DNA of 64,000 bases from Streptomyces sp. V3I8 (GCF_030817535.1 NZ_JAUSZL010000002.1:7254001-7318000), one strand, 5' to 3'. Shown: positions 1 to 11,038, counted from the stretch's first letter. The notes: generated by a model not told the origin, from the sequence alone. Translations and numbers: made by a program.

Positions 1-1
1 C

Positions 2-1853
<1,852 letters not shown>

Positions 1854-2019
1854 CCCCCGCGGGCGGCGTGCGGCCCGATCCGCCGTGCACGGACGGGCAC
1901 TTCGGGCCGCACCCGGCCGTTCACCAAACGGCGGCCGGGGACGGTACCGTTCGGTAGGGGAGCGGGGCGGACGCCTCGCCGCCAGCGCCCATTGCCTGTA
2001 CGAGACGGAGTGGCACCGG

Positions 2020-2946
2020 ATGCAGCACGCAGTGGGGTCTCCGCTGCCGCCGCCCCATCAGCAGGGGCACGGACCGGCCGCCGGCTGGTCGGGGGCCGCA
2101 CCACACCCGGGACCGCACCACCCGGGCCCGCACACCGGCGCACACCCGGGACCCGGGCCGGTGAACCCGCCCGCCGGTCCGCCGGTCTTCGCCGGAGCCG
2201 GAGCCGGGGCGCAGTCCGGGCCCGCCGCACCGCACCAGCCGGGCCATCCGCCCGCGCCGCACCACGCGGTCCCGCACCACGCTCCCATGCCGCCGGCACC
2301 GGACACCACGGGGCACGTCCAGCTGCCGCCGGGCGGTCCCGTCCCGATGCCGAGCGCGCCGCCCGCGACCGGTACCCCCGATCCGACGTCCACGACGCTC
2401 GCCGTGCTGCTCATCGGGCCCGCGGGCGCGGGCAAGACCAGCGTCGCCAAGTACTGGGCGGACCACCGAAGGGTGCCCACGGCGCACATCAGCCTGGACG
2501 ACGTCCGCGAGTGGGTGCGCTCCGGTTTCGCCGACCCGCAGTCGGGGTGGAACGACATGTCGGAGGCGCAGTACCGGCTCGCCCGCCGCACCTGCGGGTT
2601 CGCGGCCCGCAACTTCCTGGCCAACAACATCTCCTGCATCCTCGACGACGCCGTGTTCCCCGACCGCCCCGTGGTGGGTCTCGGCGGCTGGAAGCGGCAC
2701 GTCGGCCCCGGTCTGCTGCCGGTCGTCCTGCTGCCGGGCCTGGAGATAGTCCTGGAGCGCAACGCGGAGCGCTCCGGAAACCGCCGCCTCACGGACGAGG
2801 AGGTCGCCCGCATCCACGGCCGGATGGCCGGCTGGTACGGATCGGGCCTGCCGATCATCGACAACTCCCAGCTCGACGTCCCCCAGACGGCCCAGGTCCT
2901 GAACGACGTCCTGGCCCGCTCCATGGCGAGCCCGCCCCAGTGGTAG
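2020..2946 (+). CDS. P-loop NTPase with a His/Pro/Gly-rich N-terminal region
   Basis: A 308-residue protein whose function I do not recognise precisely. Residues 1-125 are low complexity, rich in Pro, Gly, Ala and about 15 His, and probably disordered. Residues 126-308 form a nucleotide-kinase-like domain with Walker A GPAGAGKT at 133-140, resembling the small AAA_33/zeta-type kinases. I chose the ATG at 2020; in-frame codons run upstream but code for arginine-rich sequence that looks untranslated. It lies between aroB and the M24 protein in the same direction. The His-rich tail could bind metal, but that is inference only. An acceptor substrate cannot be named from sequence. Confidence 0.8.
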   Translation: MQHAVGSPLPPPHQQGHGPAAGWSGAAPHPGPHHPGPHTGAHPGPGPVNPPAGPPVFAGAGAGAQSGPAAPHQPGHPPAPHHAVPHHAPMPPAPDTTGHVQLPPGGPVPMPSAPPATGTPDPTSTTLAVLLIGPAGAGKTSVAKYWADHRRVPTAHISLDDVREWVRSGFADPQSGWNDMSEAQYRLARRTCGFAARNFLANNISCILDDAVFPDRPVVGLGGWKRHVGPGLLPVVLLPGLEIVLERNAERSGNRRLTDEEVARIHGRMAGWYGSGLPIIDNSQLDVPQTAQVLNDVLARSMASPPQW

Positions 2947-2968
2947 CCCTCCCCTGAGGCCCGTGCCC

Positions 2969-3013
2969 GAAGGGGCGCGGGGGACTGCGCGGCCGGCCTC
3001 CACCGGTCTGCGC
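2969..3013. repeat. Dispersed 3'-end palindromic repeat, copy 1 (inverted)
   Basis: The segment after the P-loop gene carries AAGGGGCGCGGGGGACTGCG, the reverse complement of the repeat core seen at 34.35 and 38.54 kb. It sits directly after a stop codon, as the other copies do. Confidence 0.7.
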
Positions 3014-3100
3014 CCGGCATTTCGGCCTCCAGCCGTTCCCCGTTTCCCGCTCGGCCCCTCCGAACCGGCACAAAGCGGGCGAATCTCATACTCTCGGAAC

Positions 3101-4219
3101 ATGCCAGAGGTGTACGAGACCCGCCGAGCCCGCCTACGGGACCGCTGCAACGCAAGCGGCAGCGCCACCGCGCTGGTCTCCCGCCCCGCCAACGTCCGCT
3201 ATCTCACCGGCGCGACGGCACCCGGCGCGGTCCTCCTCCTGGGCAGGACCGAGGACCTCCTCGTGCACGGCGCGGCGCCGGAGGCCCCGGCCGGCCCCCC
3301 GCCCGGCGCGGTCCGCCCGGACGGGGCCCTGCGCGTCCACACCCTGCCGGGCCCCGGCGGCGACCCCGCGGTCGCCGCCGCGGGCCTCGCCGCGGCCCAG
3401 GGCGCCGAGTCCCTCGCCGTGGAGGAACACCACCTGACGGTCGGCAGGTACCGGGCGATCGGCTCCGTGGCCCCCGGCCTGTGCCTCGCGGACGTCGGCG
3501 GAGCCGTCGAACAGCTGCGCGTGACCAAGGACGAGGAGGAGATCTCCTGCCTGCGCATCGGCGCGGAGATCGCCGACCAGGCGCTGGGGGAACTCCTGGA
3601 GTCGATCCTGGTCGGCCGCACCGAACGGCACCTCGCCCTGGAACTGGAACGCCGTCTCGTCGACCACGGCGCCGACGGCCCGGCCTTCAGGACCTCCGTC
3701 GGCACGGGACCGCACTCCGGCCGCCGTCTGCACCGGCCCACCGACCGCCGGGTCGAGGAGGGGGACTTCCTCTCCGTCCGCCTCGGGGCGACCTACCGCG
3801 GATACCGCTGCGAGATCGGCCGGACCTTCGTCATCGGCACCTCGCCCGCCGACTGGCAGATCGAGCTGTACGACCTCGTCTTCGCCGCCCAGCGGGCCGG
3901 CCGCGAAGCCCTGGTACCCGGGGCGGCCTGCCGTGACGTGGACCACGCGGCCCGCCAGGTGCTGGCCTCCGCGGGGTACGCGGAGGGCCTCCCCGCGTCG
4001 ACCGGGCACGGTGTGGGGCTCGAAATCGACGAGGAGCCGCAGTTGGCCCCCGCGGCCATGGGTAAACTGGACGCTTGCGTGCCGGTCACCGTCGAACCGG
4101 GGGTCCACCTCCCGGGCCGGGGCGGTGTCCGGATCGATGACACGCTCGTCGTACGCCCTGAGGCGGACGGCGGACCCGAGCTACTCACCATCACGACCAA
4201 GGAACTGCTCGCGCTCTAG
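3101..4219 (+). CDS. M24-family (aminopeptidase P/prolidase-like) protein with altered metal site
   Basis: A 372-residue protein with the two-domain layout of Xaa-Pro peptidases: a creatinase-like N-terminal domain to about residue 150, then the 'pita-bread' catalytic fold. The position (before efp and nusB) matches mycobacterial pepQ. The metal ligands are unusual. In [19 protein letters not shown] the first expected Asp is Arg and the second is Glu. The GHGVGL His and EPG Glu are kept, the HExP His is Asp (EIDEEP), and the last Glu is Asp (VRIDDT). It may therefore have little or changed peptidase activity. The ATG at 3101 follows a non-coding stretch and gives the usual N terminus. Confidence 0.85.
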   Translation: MPEVYETRRARLRDRCNASGSATALVSRPANVRYLTGATAPGAVLLLGRTEDLLVHGAAPEAPAGPPPGAVRPDGALRVHTLPGPGGDPAVAAAGLAAAQGAESLAVEEHHLTVGRYRAIGSVAPGLCLADVGGAVEQLRVTKDEEEISCLRIGAEIADQALGELLESILVGRTERHLALELERRLVDHGADGPAFRTSVGTGPHSGRRLHRPTDRRVEEGDFLSVRLGATYRGYRCEIGRTFVIGTSPADWQIELYDLVFAAQRAGREALVPGAACRDVDHAARQVLASAGYAEGLPASTGHGVGLEIDEEPQLAPAAMGKLDACVPVTVEPGVHLPGRGGVRIDDTLVVRPEADGGPELLTITTKELLAL

Positions 4220-4307
4220 CTTCGCAAGCTTCGAACGTCCTTCGATCGCTTCGAGCCGTGCGCGTGCCACCGGGGTCGTCCACGTCAGTCCAGGAGATTC
4301 CGCAACC

Positions 4308-4874
4308 GTGGCTTCCACGAACGACCTCAAGAACGGCCTCGTGCTCAAGCTCGACGGCGGCCAGCTCTGGTCCGTAGTCGAGTTCCAGCACGTCAAGCCC
4401 GGCAAGGGCCCGGCCTTCGTGCGCACCAAGCTGAAGAACGTGCTTTCCGGCAAGGTCGTCGACAAGACGTTCAACGCCGGCGTCAAGGTCGAGACGGCCA
4501 CTGTCGACAAGCGCGACATGCAGTTCTCGTACATGGACGGCGAGTACTTCGTCTTCATGGACATGCAGACCTACGACCAGCTCATGGTCGACCGCAAGGC
4601 CGTCGGCGACGCCGCCAACTTTCTGATCGAGGGCTTCACCGCCACCGTCGCGCAGCACGAGGGCGAGGTGCTCTTCGTGGAGCTGCCGGCCGCCGTCGAG
4701 CTCGTCGTCCAGGAGACCGAGCCGGGCGTCCAGGGCGACCGCTCCACCGGTGGCACCAAGCCCGCCACCCTGGAGACCGGTCACCAGATCAACGTCCCGC
4801 TCTTCATCACCACCGGTGAGAAGATCAAGGTCGACACCCGCACGAGCGACTACCTCGGCCGGGTGAACAGCTAA
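4308..4874 (+). CDS. efp: Translation elongation factor P
   Basis: EF-P, 188 residues, binds between the ribosomal P and E sites and relieves stalling at polyproline stretches. It has the three beta-barrel domains, from [17 protein letters not shown] at the N terminus to the C-terminal signature [17 protein letters not shown]. The tip of domain I is KPGKGPAF, the PGKGP type described for actinobacterial EF-P that works with an unmodified lysine. No modification genes (epmA/epmB) are nearby. The GTG at 4308 starts [10 protein letters not shown]; the open frame upstream lies in the preceding gene. The gene is two bases from nusB. Confidence 0.97.
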   Translation: MASTNDLKNGLVLKLDGGQLWSVVEFQHVKPGKGPAFVRTKLKNVLSGKVVDKTFNAGVKVETATVDKRDMQFSYMDGEYFVFMDMQTYDQLMVDRKAVGDAANFLIEGFTATVAQHEGEVLFVELPAAVELVVQETEPGVQGDRSTGGTKPATLETGHQINVPLFITTGEKIKVDTRTSDYLGRVNS

Positions 4875-4876
4875 CC

Positions 4877-5311
4877 GTGGCTGCCCGCAATACGGCCCGC
4901 AAGCGCGCCTTCCAGATCCTCTTCGAGGGGGACCAGCGGGGCGTCGACGTCCTGACGGTCCTCGCGGACTGGATCCGGCACTCCCGGACGGACACCCGGC
5001 AGCCGCCGGTGAGCGAGTTCACGATGCAGCTGGTCGAGGGCTACGCGAACTACGAGAAGCGCATCGACGACCTGATCTCGCAGTACGCCGTCGGCTGGAC
5101 GCTCGACAGGATGCCGGTCGTCGACCGCAACATCCTGCGCCTCGGCGCGTACGAGCTGATCTGGCTGGACGAGACTCCGGACGCGGTCGTGCTCGACGAG
5201 GCGGTGCAGCTCGCCAAGGAGTTCTCCACGGACGAGTCGCCCGCCTTCGTGAACGGGCTGCTCGGCCGGTTCAAGGAGCTCAAGTCGTCGCTGCGCCGGG
5301 ACGAGGCCTGA
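4877..5311 (+). CDS. nusB: Transcription antitermination protein NusB
   Basis: NusB, 144 residues, an all-helical RNA-binding protein that joins NusE (S10) on boxA RNA in rRNA antitermination. Typical segments are ARKRAFQILFE at the N terminus and the C-terminal block with TPDAVVLDEAVQLAKEFS and FVNGLLGR. The GTG start at 4877 lies two bases after the efp stop, so the two are co-transcribed. The gene ends before a strong bidirectional terminator region and faces bldD. Confidence 0.96.
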   Translation: MAARNTARKRAFQILFEGDQRGVDVLTVLADWIRHSRTDTRQPPVSEFTMQLVEGYANYEKRIDDLISQYAVGWTLDRMPVVDRNILRLGAYELIWLDETPDAVVLDEAVQLAKEFSTDESPAFVNGLLGRFKELKSSLRRDEA

Positions 5312-5340
5312 GCCCCGGTGCTCCGCACGGGGCGATGTCC

Positions 5341-5386
5341 TGTGCGGGTCCGTGAGGGCTGAGCGCGCAGTTCCCCGCGCCCCTGA
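5341..5386. repeat. Dispersed 3'-end palindromic repeat, copy 2
   Basis: Thirty bases after nusB lies the core GCGCAGTTCCCCGCGCCCCT (5365-5384), preceded by a degenerate version of the GTGCGGGCCGGTGGGGGC block. The right half of the palindrome is missing; the nusB terminator starts four bases further on. Confidence 0.75.
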
Positions 5387-5389
5387 GAA

Positions 5390-5430
5390 CGCCGGAGGGC
5401 CCCCAGCATCACGCTGGGGGCCCTCCGGCG
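5390..5430 (+). terminator. nusB terminator
   Basis: A perfect 18-bp inverted repeat (5390-5407 and 5413-5430) with a 5-base loop ATCAC lies 78 bases after nusB. There is no long T-run, as is common for actinobacterial terminators. It can act in both directions between the convergent nusB and bldD. Confidence 0.85.
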
Positions 5431-5469
5431 TCTCCCGATACGGCTGGAGCTCCCCCAGCCCCGCAGAAA

Positions 5470-5515
5470 GCCGCCGGGGTGGCCGGAACCGTCTGGTTCC
5501 GGCCACCCCGGCGGC
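5470..5515 (-). terminator. bldD terminator
   Basis: A perfect 21-bp stem (5470-5490 and 5495-5515) with a 4-base loop GTCT sits 26 bases beyond the bldD stop. Read on the minus strand it is followed by CTTTCTGC. Together with the stem at 5390 it insulates the two convergent units. Confidence 0.85.
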
Positions 5516-5541
5516 ACGTTTCTTCTCGGTGCTGGTGCGGG

Positions 5542-6042
5542 TCAGCCCTCTTCGTGGGCCACCGCGCGGCGCGCGTCCGCGTCCAGGACGCCCCAGCTGA
5601 TCAGCTGCTCGGTGAGGACCGAGGGCGACTGGTCGTAGATGACGGCGAGGGTGCGCAGGTCGTCCTGGCGGATCGACAGCACCTTGCCGTTGTAGTCGCC
5701 GCGCTGGGACTGGATCGTCGCCGCGTAACGCTGCAGGGGGCCGGCCTTCTCGGCCGGCACGTGGGCCAGCCGCTCCAGGTCGAGGACCAGCTTCGGCGGC
5801 GGCTCGGCGGCTCCACCGGGCGTGGTGCCGGGCAGCAGCTCCTGCACGGGAACGCCGTAGAAGTCCGCGAGCTCCGCGAGGCGCTGCACGGTCACGGCGC
5901 GGTCGCCGCGCTCGTACGAACCGACCACGACCGCCTTCCAGCGGCCCTGGGACTTCTCCTCGACGCCGTGGAGTGAAAGGCCCTGCTGGGTACGGATGGC
6001 ACGGAGCTTGGCCCCGAGCTGTTTGGCGTATTCGCTGGACAT
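5542..6042 (-). CDS. bldD: Developmental master regulator BldD (c-di-GMP-responsive repressor)
   Basis: BldD, 166 residues, represses the sporulation regulon during vegetative growth and binds DNA when dimerised by tetrameric cyclic di-GMP. The XRE-type HTH is at about residues 8-65 (KLRAIRTQQGLSLHGVEE, SYERGDRAVTVQRLAEL). The C-terminal domain contains RGD-YNGKVLSI-RQDD, an exact RxD-x8-RxxD cyclic di-GMP motif. I start at the ATG at 6042 (MSSEYAKQLG); an in-frame ATG five codons upstream is less likely because the known protein begins MSSEYAKQL. The promoter region carries a BldD-type operator, consistent with the autoregulation known for this gene. Confidence 0.97.
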   Translation of the reverse strand: MSSEYAKQLGAKLRAIRTQQGLSLHGVEEKSQGRWKAVVVGSYERGDRAVTVQRLAELADFYGVPVQELLPGTTPGGAAEPPPKLVLDLERLAHVPAEKAGPLQRYAATIQSQRGDYNGKVLSIRQDDLRTLAVIYDQSPSVLTEQLISWGVLDADARRAVAHEEG

Positions 6043-6089
6043 ATGGCTCCCCGGCACTGTGTCGACGTGCGGCTCGGCCGCGCGGCTGG

Positions 6090-6120
6090 TGACTCACTGT
6101 GAGGTTACGCAGCGTGACTC
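6090..6120 (-). promoter_or_regulatory. Probable BldD autoregulatory operator
   Basis: On the minus strand this segment reads GAGTCACGCTGCG, TAACCTCA, then CAGTGAGTCA. It holds the published BldD half-site pattern AGTGA and TCAC in inverted arrangement, about 50-75 bases upstream of the bldD start. Autorepression by BldD is known in Streptomyces; the assignment of these exact bases is inferred from sequence. Confidence 0.65.
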
Positions 6121-6234
6121 TGCCCCGTCAAGCCGGATGGTCCGGACCGGCCCTTCCGTGTGAGCGGTGAACGGCCGGGACGGGGGTGGTGATCAGGGGC
6201 GTTGTCGGGCTGGTACCGTTGATGGCGCAATTCC

Positions 6235-6277
6235 GACGTCCTTTAATGATCCGTCCCGTGAGGCGGAGAAGGAGGTC
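6235..6277 (+). promoter_or_regulatory. PyrR-binding RNA leader that sequesters the pyrR Shine-Dalgarno
   Basis: The mRNA segment CGUCCCGUGAGGCG at 6252-6265 matches the PyrR consensus ARUCCNGNGAGGYU, with the outer A:U pair replaced by a compensating C:G pair. The upper stem is UCCG (6250-6253) with CGGA (6264-6267). A lower stem pairs GACGUCCUU (6235-6243) with AAGGAGGUC (6269-6277), with one G-G mismatch, and this includes the pyrR ribosome-binding site AAGGAGG. PyrR with UMP would stabilise the structure and block translation, as reported for Mycobacterium smegmatis. Confidence 0.75.
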
Positions 6278-6285
6278 CGTTTCCT

Positions 6286-6876
6286 ATGGACACCGAACAG
6301 CAGAAGCAGCGGTACGAGTCCGATGCGCGGCCCGTTCTCGAGGCGCCCGACATCGCGCGGGTCCTGACCCGCATCGCCCACGAGATCGTGGAGCGCGCCA
6401 AGGGCGCCGAGGACGTGGTGCTCCTGGGCATCCCGACGCGGGGCGTGTACCTGGCCCAGCGGCTCGCCGCCAAGCTCCAGGAGATCACCGGCCGCGGGAT
6501 CCCGGTCGGCTCCCTCGACATCACCATGTACCGCGACGACCTGCGCATGCACCCGCCGCGCGCGCTGGCCCGCACCGACATCCCCGGTGACGGCATCGAC
6601 GGCCGCCTGGTCGTCCTCGTCGACGACGTGCTCTTCTCCGGCCGCACCATCCGCGCCGCCCTCGACGCGCTGAACGACATCGGCCGCCCGCGCGCCGTGC
6701 AGCTCGCGGTCCTCGTCGACCGCGGTCACCGCGAACTCCCGATCCGCGCCGACTACGTCGGCAAGAACCTCCCCACGTCGTTGCGGGAGACGGTCAAGGT
6801 CCAGCTCGCCGAGGAGGACGGTCGCGACACCGTGCTGCTCGGTGTGAAGCAGACCTCCCCGGGCGGGCCGCAGTAG
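6286..6876 (+). CDS. pyrR: Bifunctional pyrimidine operon regulator / uracil phosphoribosyltransferase
   Basis: PyrR, 196 residues, senses UMP/UTP and regulates the pyr mRNA by binding RNA, and often has uracil phosphoribosyltransferase activity. The PRPP loop is [20 protein letters not shown] (about residues 104-123), and [17 protein letters not shown] is the family C-terminal signature. The ATG at 6286 is preceded by AAGGAGG. It heads the pyrimidine cluster and has its own binding loop immediately upstream. Confidence 0.96.
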   Translation: MDTEQQKQRYESDARPVLEAPDIARVLTRIAHEIVERAKGAEDVVLLGIPTRGVYLAQRLAAKLQEITGRGIPVGSLDITMYRDDLRMHPPRALARTDIPGDGIDGRLVVLVDDVLFSGRTIRAALDALNDIGRPRAVQLAVLVDRGHRELPIRADYVGKNLPTSLRETVKVQLAEEDGRDTVLLGVKQTSPGGPQ

Positions 6877-6880
6877 CTCT

Positions 6881-6906
6881 CCGGCGTACGGCCCGCCGTA
6901 CGCCGG
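6881..6906 (+). terminator. Intercistronic hairpin after pyrR
   Basis: A perfect 11-bp stem, CCGGCGTACGG with CCGTACGCCGG, and a 4-base loop starts four bases after the pyrR stop. It is the first of two hairpins in the 121-base pyrR-pyrB gap and could be a partial terminator or an RNA-processing/stability element. Confidence 0.55.
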
Positions 6907-6930
6907 TGCCCCCGCGCGCCCCGGCCCGCC

Positions 6931-6955
6931 CGGGTGTGTCCCAAGGACACACCCG
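6931..6955 (+). terminator. Second intercistronic hairpin before pyrB
   Basis: A perfect 11-bp stem, CGGGTGTGTCC with GGACACACCCG, and a 3-base loop CAA lies 43 bases before pyrB. No T-run follows. Like the preceding hairpin it may tune pyrB expression relative to pyrR. Confidence 0.5.
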
Positions 6956-6997
6956 GTGCCCGCTTCCCGACCTGAACTGCCTTACGGAGCCTGAAAG

Positions 6998-7975
6998 ATG
7001 CAGCGTCATCTCATCTCGGCCGCCGACCTCACCCGCGACGACGCCGTCCTGATCCTCGACACCGCCGAGGAGATGGCCCGGGTCGCCGACCGGCCGATCA
7101 AGAAACTGCCGACCCTGCGCGGCCGTACCGTCGTCAACCTCTTCTTCGAGGACTCCACGCGTACCCGGATCTCCTTCGAGGCCGCCGAGAAGCGCCTGTC
7201 CGCGGACGTCATCAACTTCACCGCCAAGGGCTCCAGCGTCTCCAAGGGAGAGTCCCTGAAGGACACCGCCCAGACCCTGGAGGCCATGGGCGTCGACGCC
7301 GTCGTCATCCGGCACGGCGCCTCCGGAGCCCCCTACCGGCTCGCGACCTCCGGCTGGATCGACGCCGCCGTCATCAACGCCGGGGACGGCACCCACCAGC
7401 ACCCCACCCAGGCGCTCCTCGACGCCTTCACCATGCGGCGCCGGCTCGTCGGCCGGGACGCGGGGCTCGGCCAGGACCTGGCGGGCAAGCGGATCACGCT
7501 CGTCGGCGACATCCTGCACAGCCGCGTGGCCCGCTCGAACGTCGACCTGCTGCACACCCTCGGCGCCGAGGTCACGCTCGTGGCCCCGCCGACCCTGGTG
7601 CCGGTCGGCGTCGAGACCTGGCCCTGCGAGGTCTCGTACGACCTCGACAGCACGCTCTCCAAGTCCGACGCGGTGATGCTGCTGCGCGTCCAGCGCGAGC
7701 GGATGAACGCGGCGTTCTTCCCCACCGAGCGCGAGTACTCGCGGCGCTACGGGCTCGACGGCGACCGCATGGCGCGGATGCCCGAGCACGCCATCGTGAT
7801 GCACCCCGGCCCGATGGTCCGCGGCATGGAGATCACCGCCGAGGTCGCCGACTCCGACCGCTGCACCGTCGTCGAGCAGGTCACCAACGGCGTCTCCATC
7901 CGGATGGCCGTCCTGTACCTGCTGCTCGGTGGCAACGAGCCCGCCGTCACCCACTCGCGTACCGAGGAGAAGTAA
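6998..7975 (+). CDS. pyrB: Aspartate carbamoyltransferase, catalytic chain
   Basis: A 325-residue aspartate transcarbamoylase chain that joins carbamoyl phosphate and aspartate. The carbamoyl-phosphate loop [13 protein letters not shown] is at about residues 48-60, the QHPTQALLD motif near 135, and [11 protein letters not shown] near 270. No regulatory chain (pyrI) is present, as expected for Gram-positive enzymes. The pyrB stop lies four bases before the pyrC ATG. Confidence 0.97.
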   Translation: MQRHLISAADLTRDDAVLILDTAEEMARVADRPIKKLPTLRGRTVVNLFFEDSTRTRISFEAAEKRLSADVINFTAKGSSVSKGESLKDTAQTLEAMGVDAVVIRHGASGAPYRLATSGWIDAAVINAGDGTHQHPTQALLDAFTMRRRLVGRDAGLGQDLAGKRITLVGDILHSRVARSNVDLLHTLGAEVTLVAPPTLVPVGVETWPCEVSYDLDSTLSKSDAVMLLRVQRERMNAAFFPTEREYSRRYGLDGDRMARMPEHAIVMHPGPMVRGMEITAEVADSDRCTVVEQVTNGVSIRMAVLYLLLGGNEPAVTHSRTEEK

Positions 7976-7979
7976 GAAC

Positions 7980-9266
7980 ATGAGCAAGATCCTTATCCGT
8001 GGTGCGAAGGTGCTCGGCGGCGAGCCGCAGGACGTCCTGATCGACGGCGAGACGATCGCCGAGATCGGCGGCGGGCTGCCGGCCGAGGGCGCCGAGGTCG
8101 TCGAGGCCGACGGCCGGGTGCTCCTGCCGGGGCTCGTCGACCTGCACACCCATCTGCGCGAGCCCGGCCGCGAGGACTCCGAGACGGTCCTGACCGGCAC
8201 CCGCGCCGCAGCGAGCGGCGGCTACACCGCCGTGTTCGCCATGGCCAACACCTTCCCGGTCGCCGACACCGCCGGCGTCGTCGAGCAGGTCTACCGGCTC
8301 GGCCGGGAGCACGGCTACTGCGACGTGCAGCCCATCGGGGCCGTCACCGTCGGCCTGGAGGGCAGGAAGCTCGCCGAACTGGGCGCGATGCACGAGTCCG
8401 CCGCCGGCGTCACCGTCTTCTCGGACGACGGCAAGTGCGTCGACGACGCCGTGATCATGCGCCGGGCACTGGAGTACGTGAAGGCCTTCGGCGGCGTCGT
8501 CGCCCAGCACGCGCAGGAGCCCCGCCTCACCGAGGGTGCCCAGATGAACGAGGGCGTCGTCTCCGCGGAACTGGGACTGGGCGGCTGGCCCGCGGTCGCC
8601 GAGGAGTCGATCATCGCCCGGGACGTGCTGCTCGCCGAGCACGTCGGCTCCCGCGTCCACATCTGCCACCTCTCGACCGCCGGCTCCGTCGAGATCGTCC
8701 GCTGGGCCAAGTCCCGCGGCATCGACGTGACCGCCGAGGTCACCCCGCACCACCTGCTCCTCACCGAGGAACTGGTGCGCTCGTACAACCCCGTCTACAA
8801 GGTCAACCCGCCGCTGCGCACCGAGCGCGACGTGCTGGCCCTGCGCGAGGCGCTCGCCGACGGCACCATCGACATCGTCGCCACCGACCACGCCCCGCAC
8901 CCGCACGAGGACAAGGACTGCGAGTGGGCCGCCGCCGCCATGGGCATGGTGGGCCTGGAGACCGCGCTCTCCGTCGTCCAGCAGACGATGGTCGAGACCG
9001 GGCTGCTCGACTGGGCCGGCGTCGCGGACCGCATGTCCCGCAAGCCCGCCGAGATCGGCCGGGCCCAGGGTCACGGACGCCCCGTCTCGGCAGGTGAGCC
9101 CGCCAACCTCACGCTGGTGGACACGGCATACCGTGGTGAGGTGGACCCCGCGGGCTTCGCATCGCGCAGCCGCAACACTCCGTACGAGGGTCGTGAGCTG
9201 CCGGGCCGTGTCACGCACACGTGGCTGCGGGGCAGGGCCACGCTCGTCGACGGGAAGCTCGCGTGA
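7980..9266 (+). CDS. pyrC: Dihydroorotase
   Basis: A 428-residue type I dihydroorotase, a zinc amidohydrolase that closes carbamoyl-aspartate to dihydroorotate. The metal-binding HxH is in DLHTHLREPG, later ligands lie in HICHLSTAGS, and the catalytic Asp is in ATDHAPHP. The ATG at 7980 (MSKILIRGAKVLGG) is the natural start; upstream codons overlap pyrB. The stop overlaps the GTG of the next gene in GTGA. Confidence 0.97.
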   Translation: MSKILIRGAKVLGGEPQDVLIDGETIAEIGGGLPAEGAEVVEADGRVLLPGLVDLHTHLREPGREDSETVLTGTRAAASGGYTAVFAMANTFPVADTAGVVEQVYRLGREHGYCDVQPIGAVTVGLEGRKLAELGAMHESAAGVTVFSDDGKCVDDAVIMRRALEYVKAFGGVVAQHAQEPRLTEGAQMNEGVVSAELGLGGWPAVAEESIIARDVLLAEHVGSRVHICHLSTAGSVEIVRWAKSRGIDVTAEVTPHHLLLTEELVRSYNPVYKVNPPLRTERDVLALREALADGTIDIVATDHAPHPHEDKDCEWAAAAMGMVGLETALSVVQQTMVETGLLDWAGVADRMSRKPAEIGRAQGHGRPVSAGEPANLTLVDTAYRGEVDPAGFASRSRNTPYEGRELPGRVTHTWLRGRATLVDGKLA

Positions 9267-9877
9267 CATCACTCACCCCCCTTGCAGCGCAGATCGCCAC
9301 GGACCTCACCACGGGCCTCGCGGCGGAACAGAAGTCCGCCGAGGTGACCGACTGGGCCGCCCGCGTCGGCTGGCTCGTCGGCCTCGTCCTGTTCGTCGCG
9401 CTCGTCTACTGGCTGATGCGCGAGGGCTGGAAGTGGCGCGGCACCCTCCAGGGCGACCTCCCGGCGCTCCCCGTGATGCCGGACGAGCCCGGTGCGGCGA
9501 GACCGGTCGTGCTGTCGATGACCGGCCGCTACCACGGCTCCACCACGGCGGGTCAGTGGCTGGACCGCATCGTGGCGCACGGCCTGGGCGCCCGCAGCAA
9601 GGCCGAGCTGACCCTGACGGACACGGGCCTCGACGTCGTACGGCCCGGCGCGGCCGACTTCTTCGTCCCGCGCGGGCAGCTGCGCGAGGCCCGGCTCGAC
9701 AAGGGCATCGCGGGCAAGGTCCTCTCCGAGGGCGGGCTGCTCGTCGTCACCTGGAAGCACGGTGACCGGCTGATCGACTCCGGGTTCCGCTCGGACCGCG
9801 CGGCGGAGCACAACGAGTGGGTCGCCACCCTGAACCACATGATCGACAAGAGCAACGACACGGAAGGCGCACGATGA
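9263..9877 (+). CDS. Conserved single-pass membrane protein of the pyr cluster (PH-like domain)
   Basis: A 204-residue protein with one membrane segment at about residues 35-52 ([18 protein letters not shown]) and a soluble C-terminal part that looks like a bacterial PH-like domain ([37 protein letters not shown]). Its place between pyrC and carA is conserved in actinobacteria; mycobacteria have a membrane protein in the same slot. It overlaps both neighbours by 4 bp, so it is part of the coupled pyr transcript. Its role is unknown; a scaffold or membrane anchor for pyrimidine enzymes is a guess. Confidence 0.85.
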   Translation: MTSLTPLAAQIATDLTTGLAAEQKSAEVTDWAARVGWLVGLVLFVALVYWLMREGWKWRGTLQGDLPALPVMPDEPGAARPVVLSMTGRYHGSTTAGQWLDRIVAHGLGARSKAELTLTDTGLDVVRPGAADFFVPRGQLREARLDKGIAGKVLSEGGLLVVTWKHGDRLIDSGFRSDRAAEHNEWVATLNHMIDKSNDTEGAR

Positions 9878-11038
9878 CCACCTCCGACCAGGGGACCGCC
9901 TCGCGCAGGCAGAAGGCGGCGCCCGCCGTACTCGTCCTGGAGGACGGCCGGACCTTCCGCGGCCGTGCCTACGGGGCCGTGGGGGCGACCTTCGGCGAAG
10001 CGGTGTTCTCCACCGGCATGACCGGCTACCAGGAGACCCTCACCGATCCGTCGTACCACCGCCAGGTCGTCGTGATGACCGCCCCGCACGTCGGCAACAC
10101 CGGCATCAACGACGAGGACATGGAGTCCAGGAAGATCTGGGTCTCCGGCTACGTCGTACGCGACCCCGCGCGCGTGCCCTCCAGCTGGCGCTCGCGGCGC
10201 ACGCTGGACGAGGAGCTCGCCGCGCAGGGCGTCGTCGGCATCAGCGGCGTCGACACCCGGGCGCTCACCCGCCACCTGCGCGAGCGCGGCGCCATGCGCG
10301 TCGGCATCTTCTCCGGCGGCGACCTGCCCGACGACGCCACCCTGCTGGACCAGGTGCGCGAGGCCCCCGAGATGAAGGGCGCCAGCCTCTACGAGGAGGT
10401 CGCCACCGAGGAGGCGTACGTCGTCCCGGCCGTCGGTGAGAAGAAGTTCACCGTCGCCGCCGTGGACCTCGGCATCAAGGGCATGACCCCGCACCGCATG
10501 GCCGAACGCGGCATAGAGGTGCACGTCCTGCCCGCCACCGCGACCGTCGAGGAGATCTACGCGGTCGCCCCCGACGGCGTGTTCTTCTCCAACGGCCCCG
10601 GCGACCCGGAGCAGGCCGAGCACCCGGTCGCCCTGATGCGTGCCGTGCTGGAGCGGAAGACGCCCCTGTTCGGCATCTGCTTCGGCAACCAGATCCTCGG
10701 CCGCGCCCTCGGCTTCGGCACCTACAAACTGAAGTACGGGCACCGGGGCATCAACCAGCCCGTGCAGGACCGTACGACCGGCAAGGTCGAGGTCACCGCG
10801 CACAACCACGGCTTCGCCGTCGACGCCCCGCTCGACCAGGTCTCCGAGACCCCCTACGGGCGCGCCGAGGTCAGCCACGTCTGTCTGAACGACCAGGTCG
10901 TCGAGGGGCTGCGGCTGCTCGACCGGCCCGCGTTCAGCGTCCAGTACCACCCCGAAGCGGCGGCGGGCCCGCACGACGCCGCCTACCTGTTCGACCGCTT
11001 CACGTCTTTGATGAACACAGCCCAGATGGAGGGCCAGC

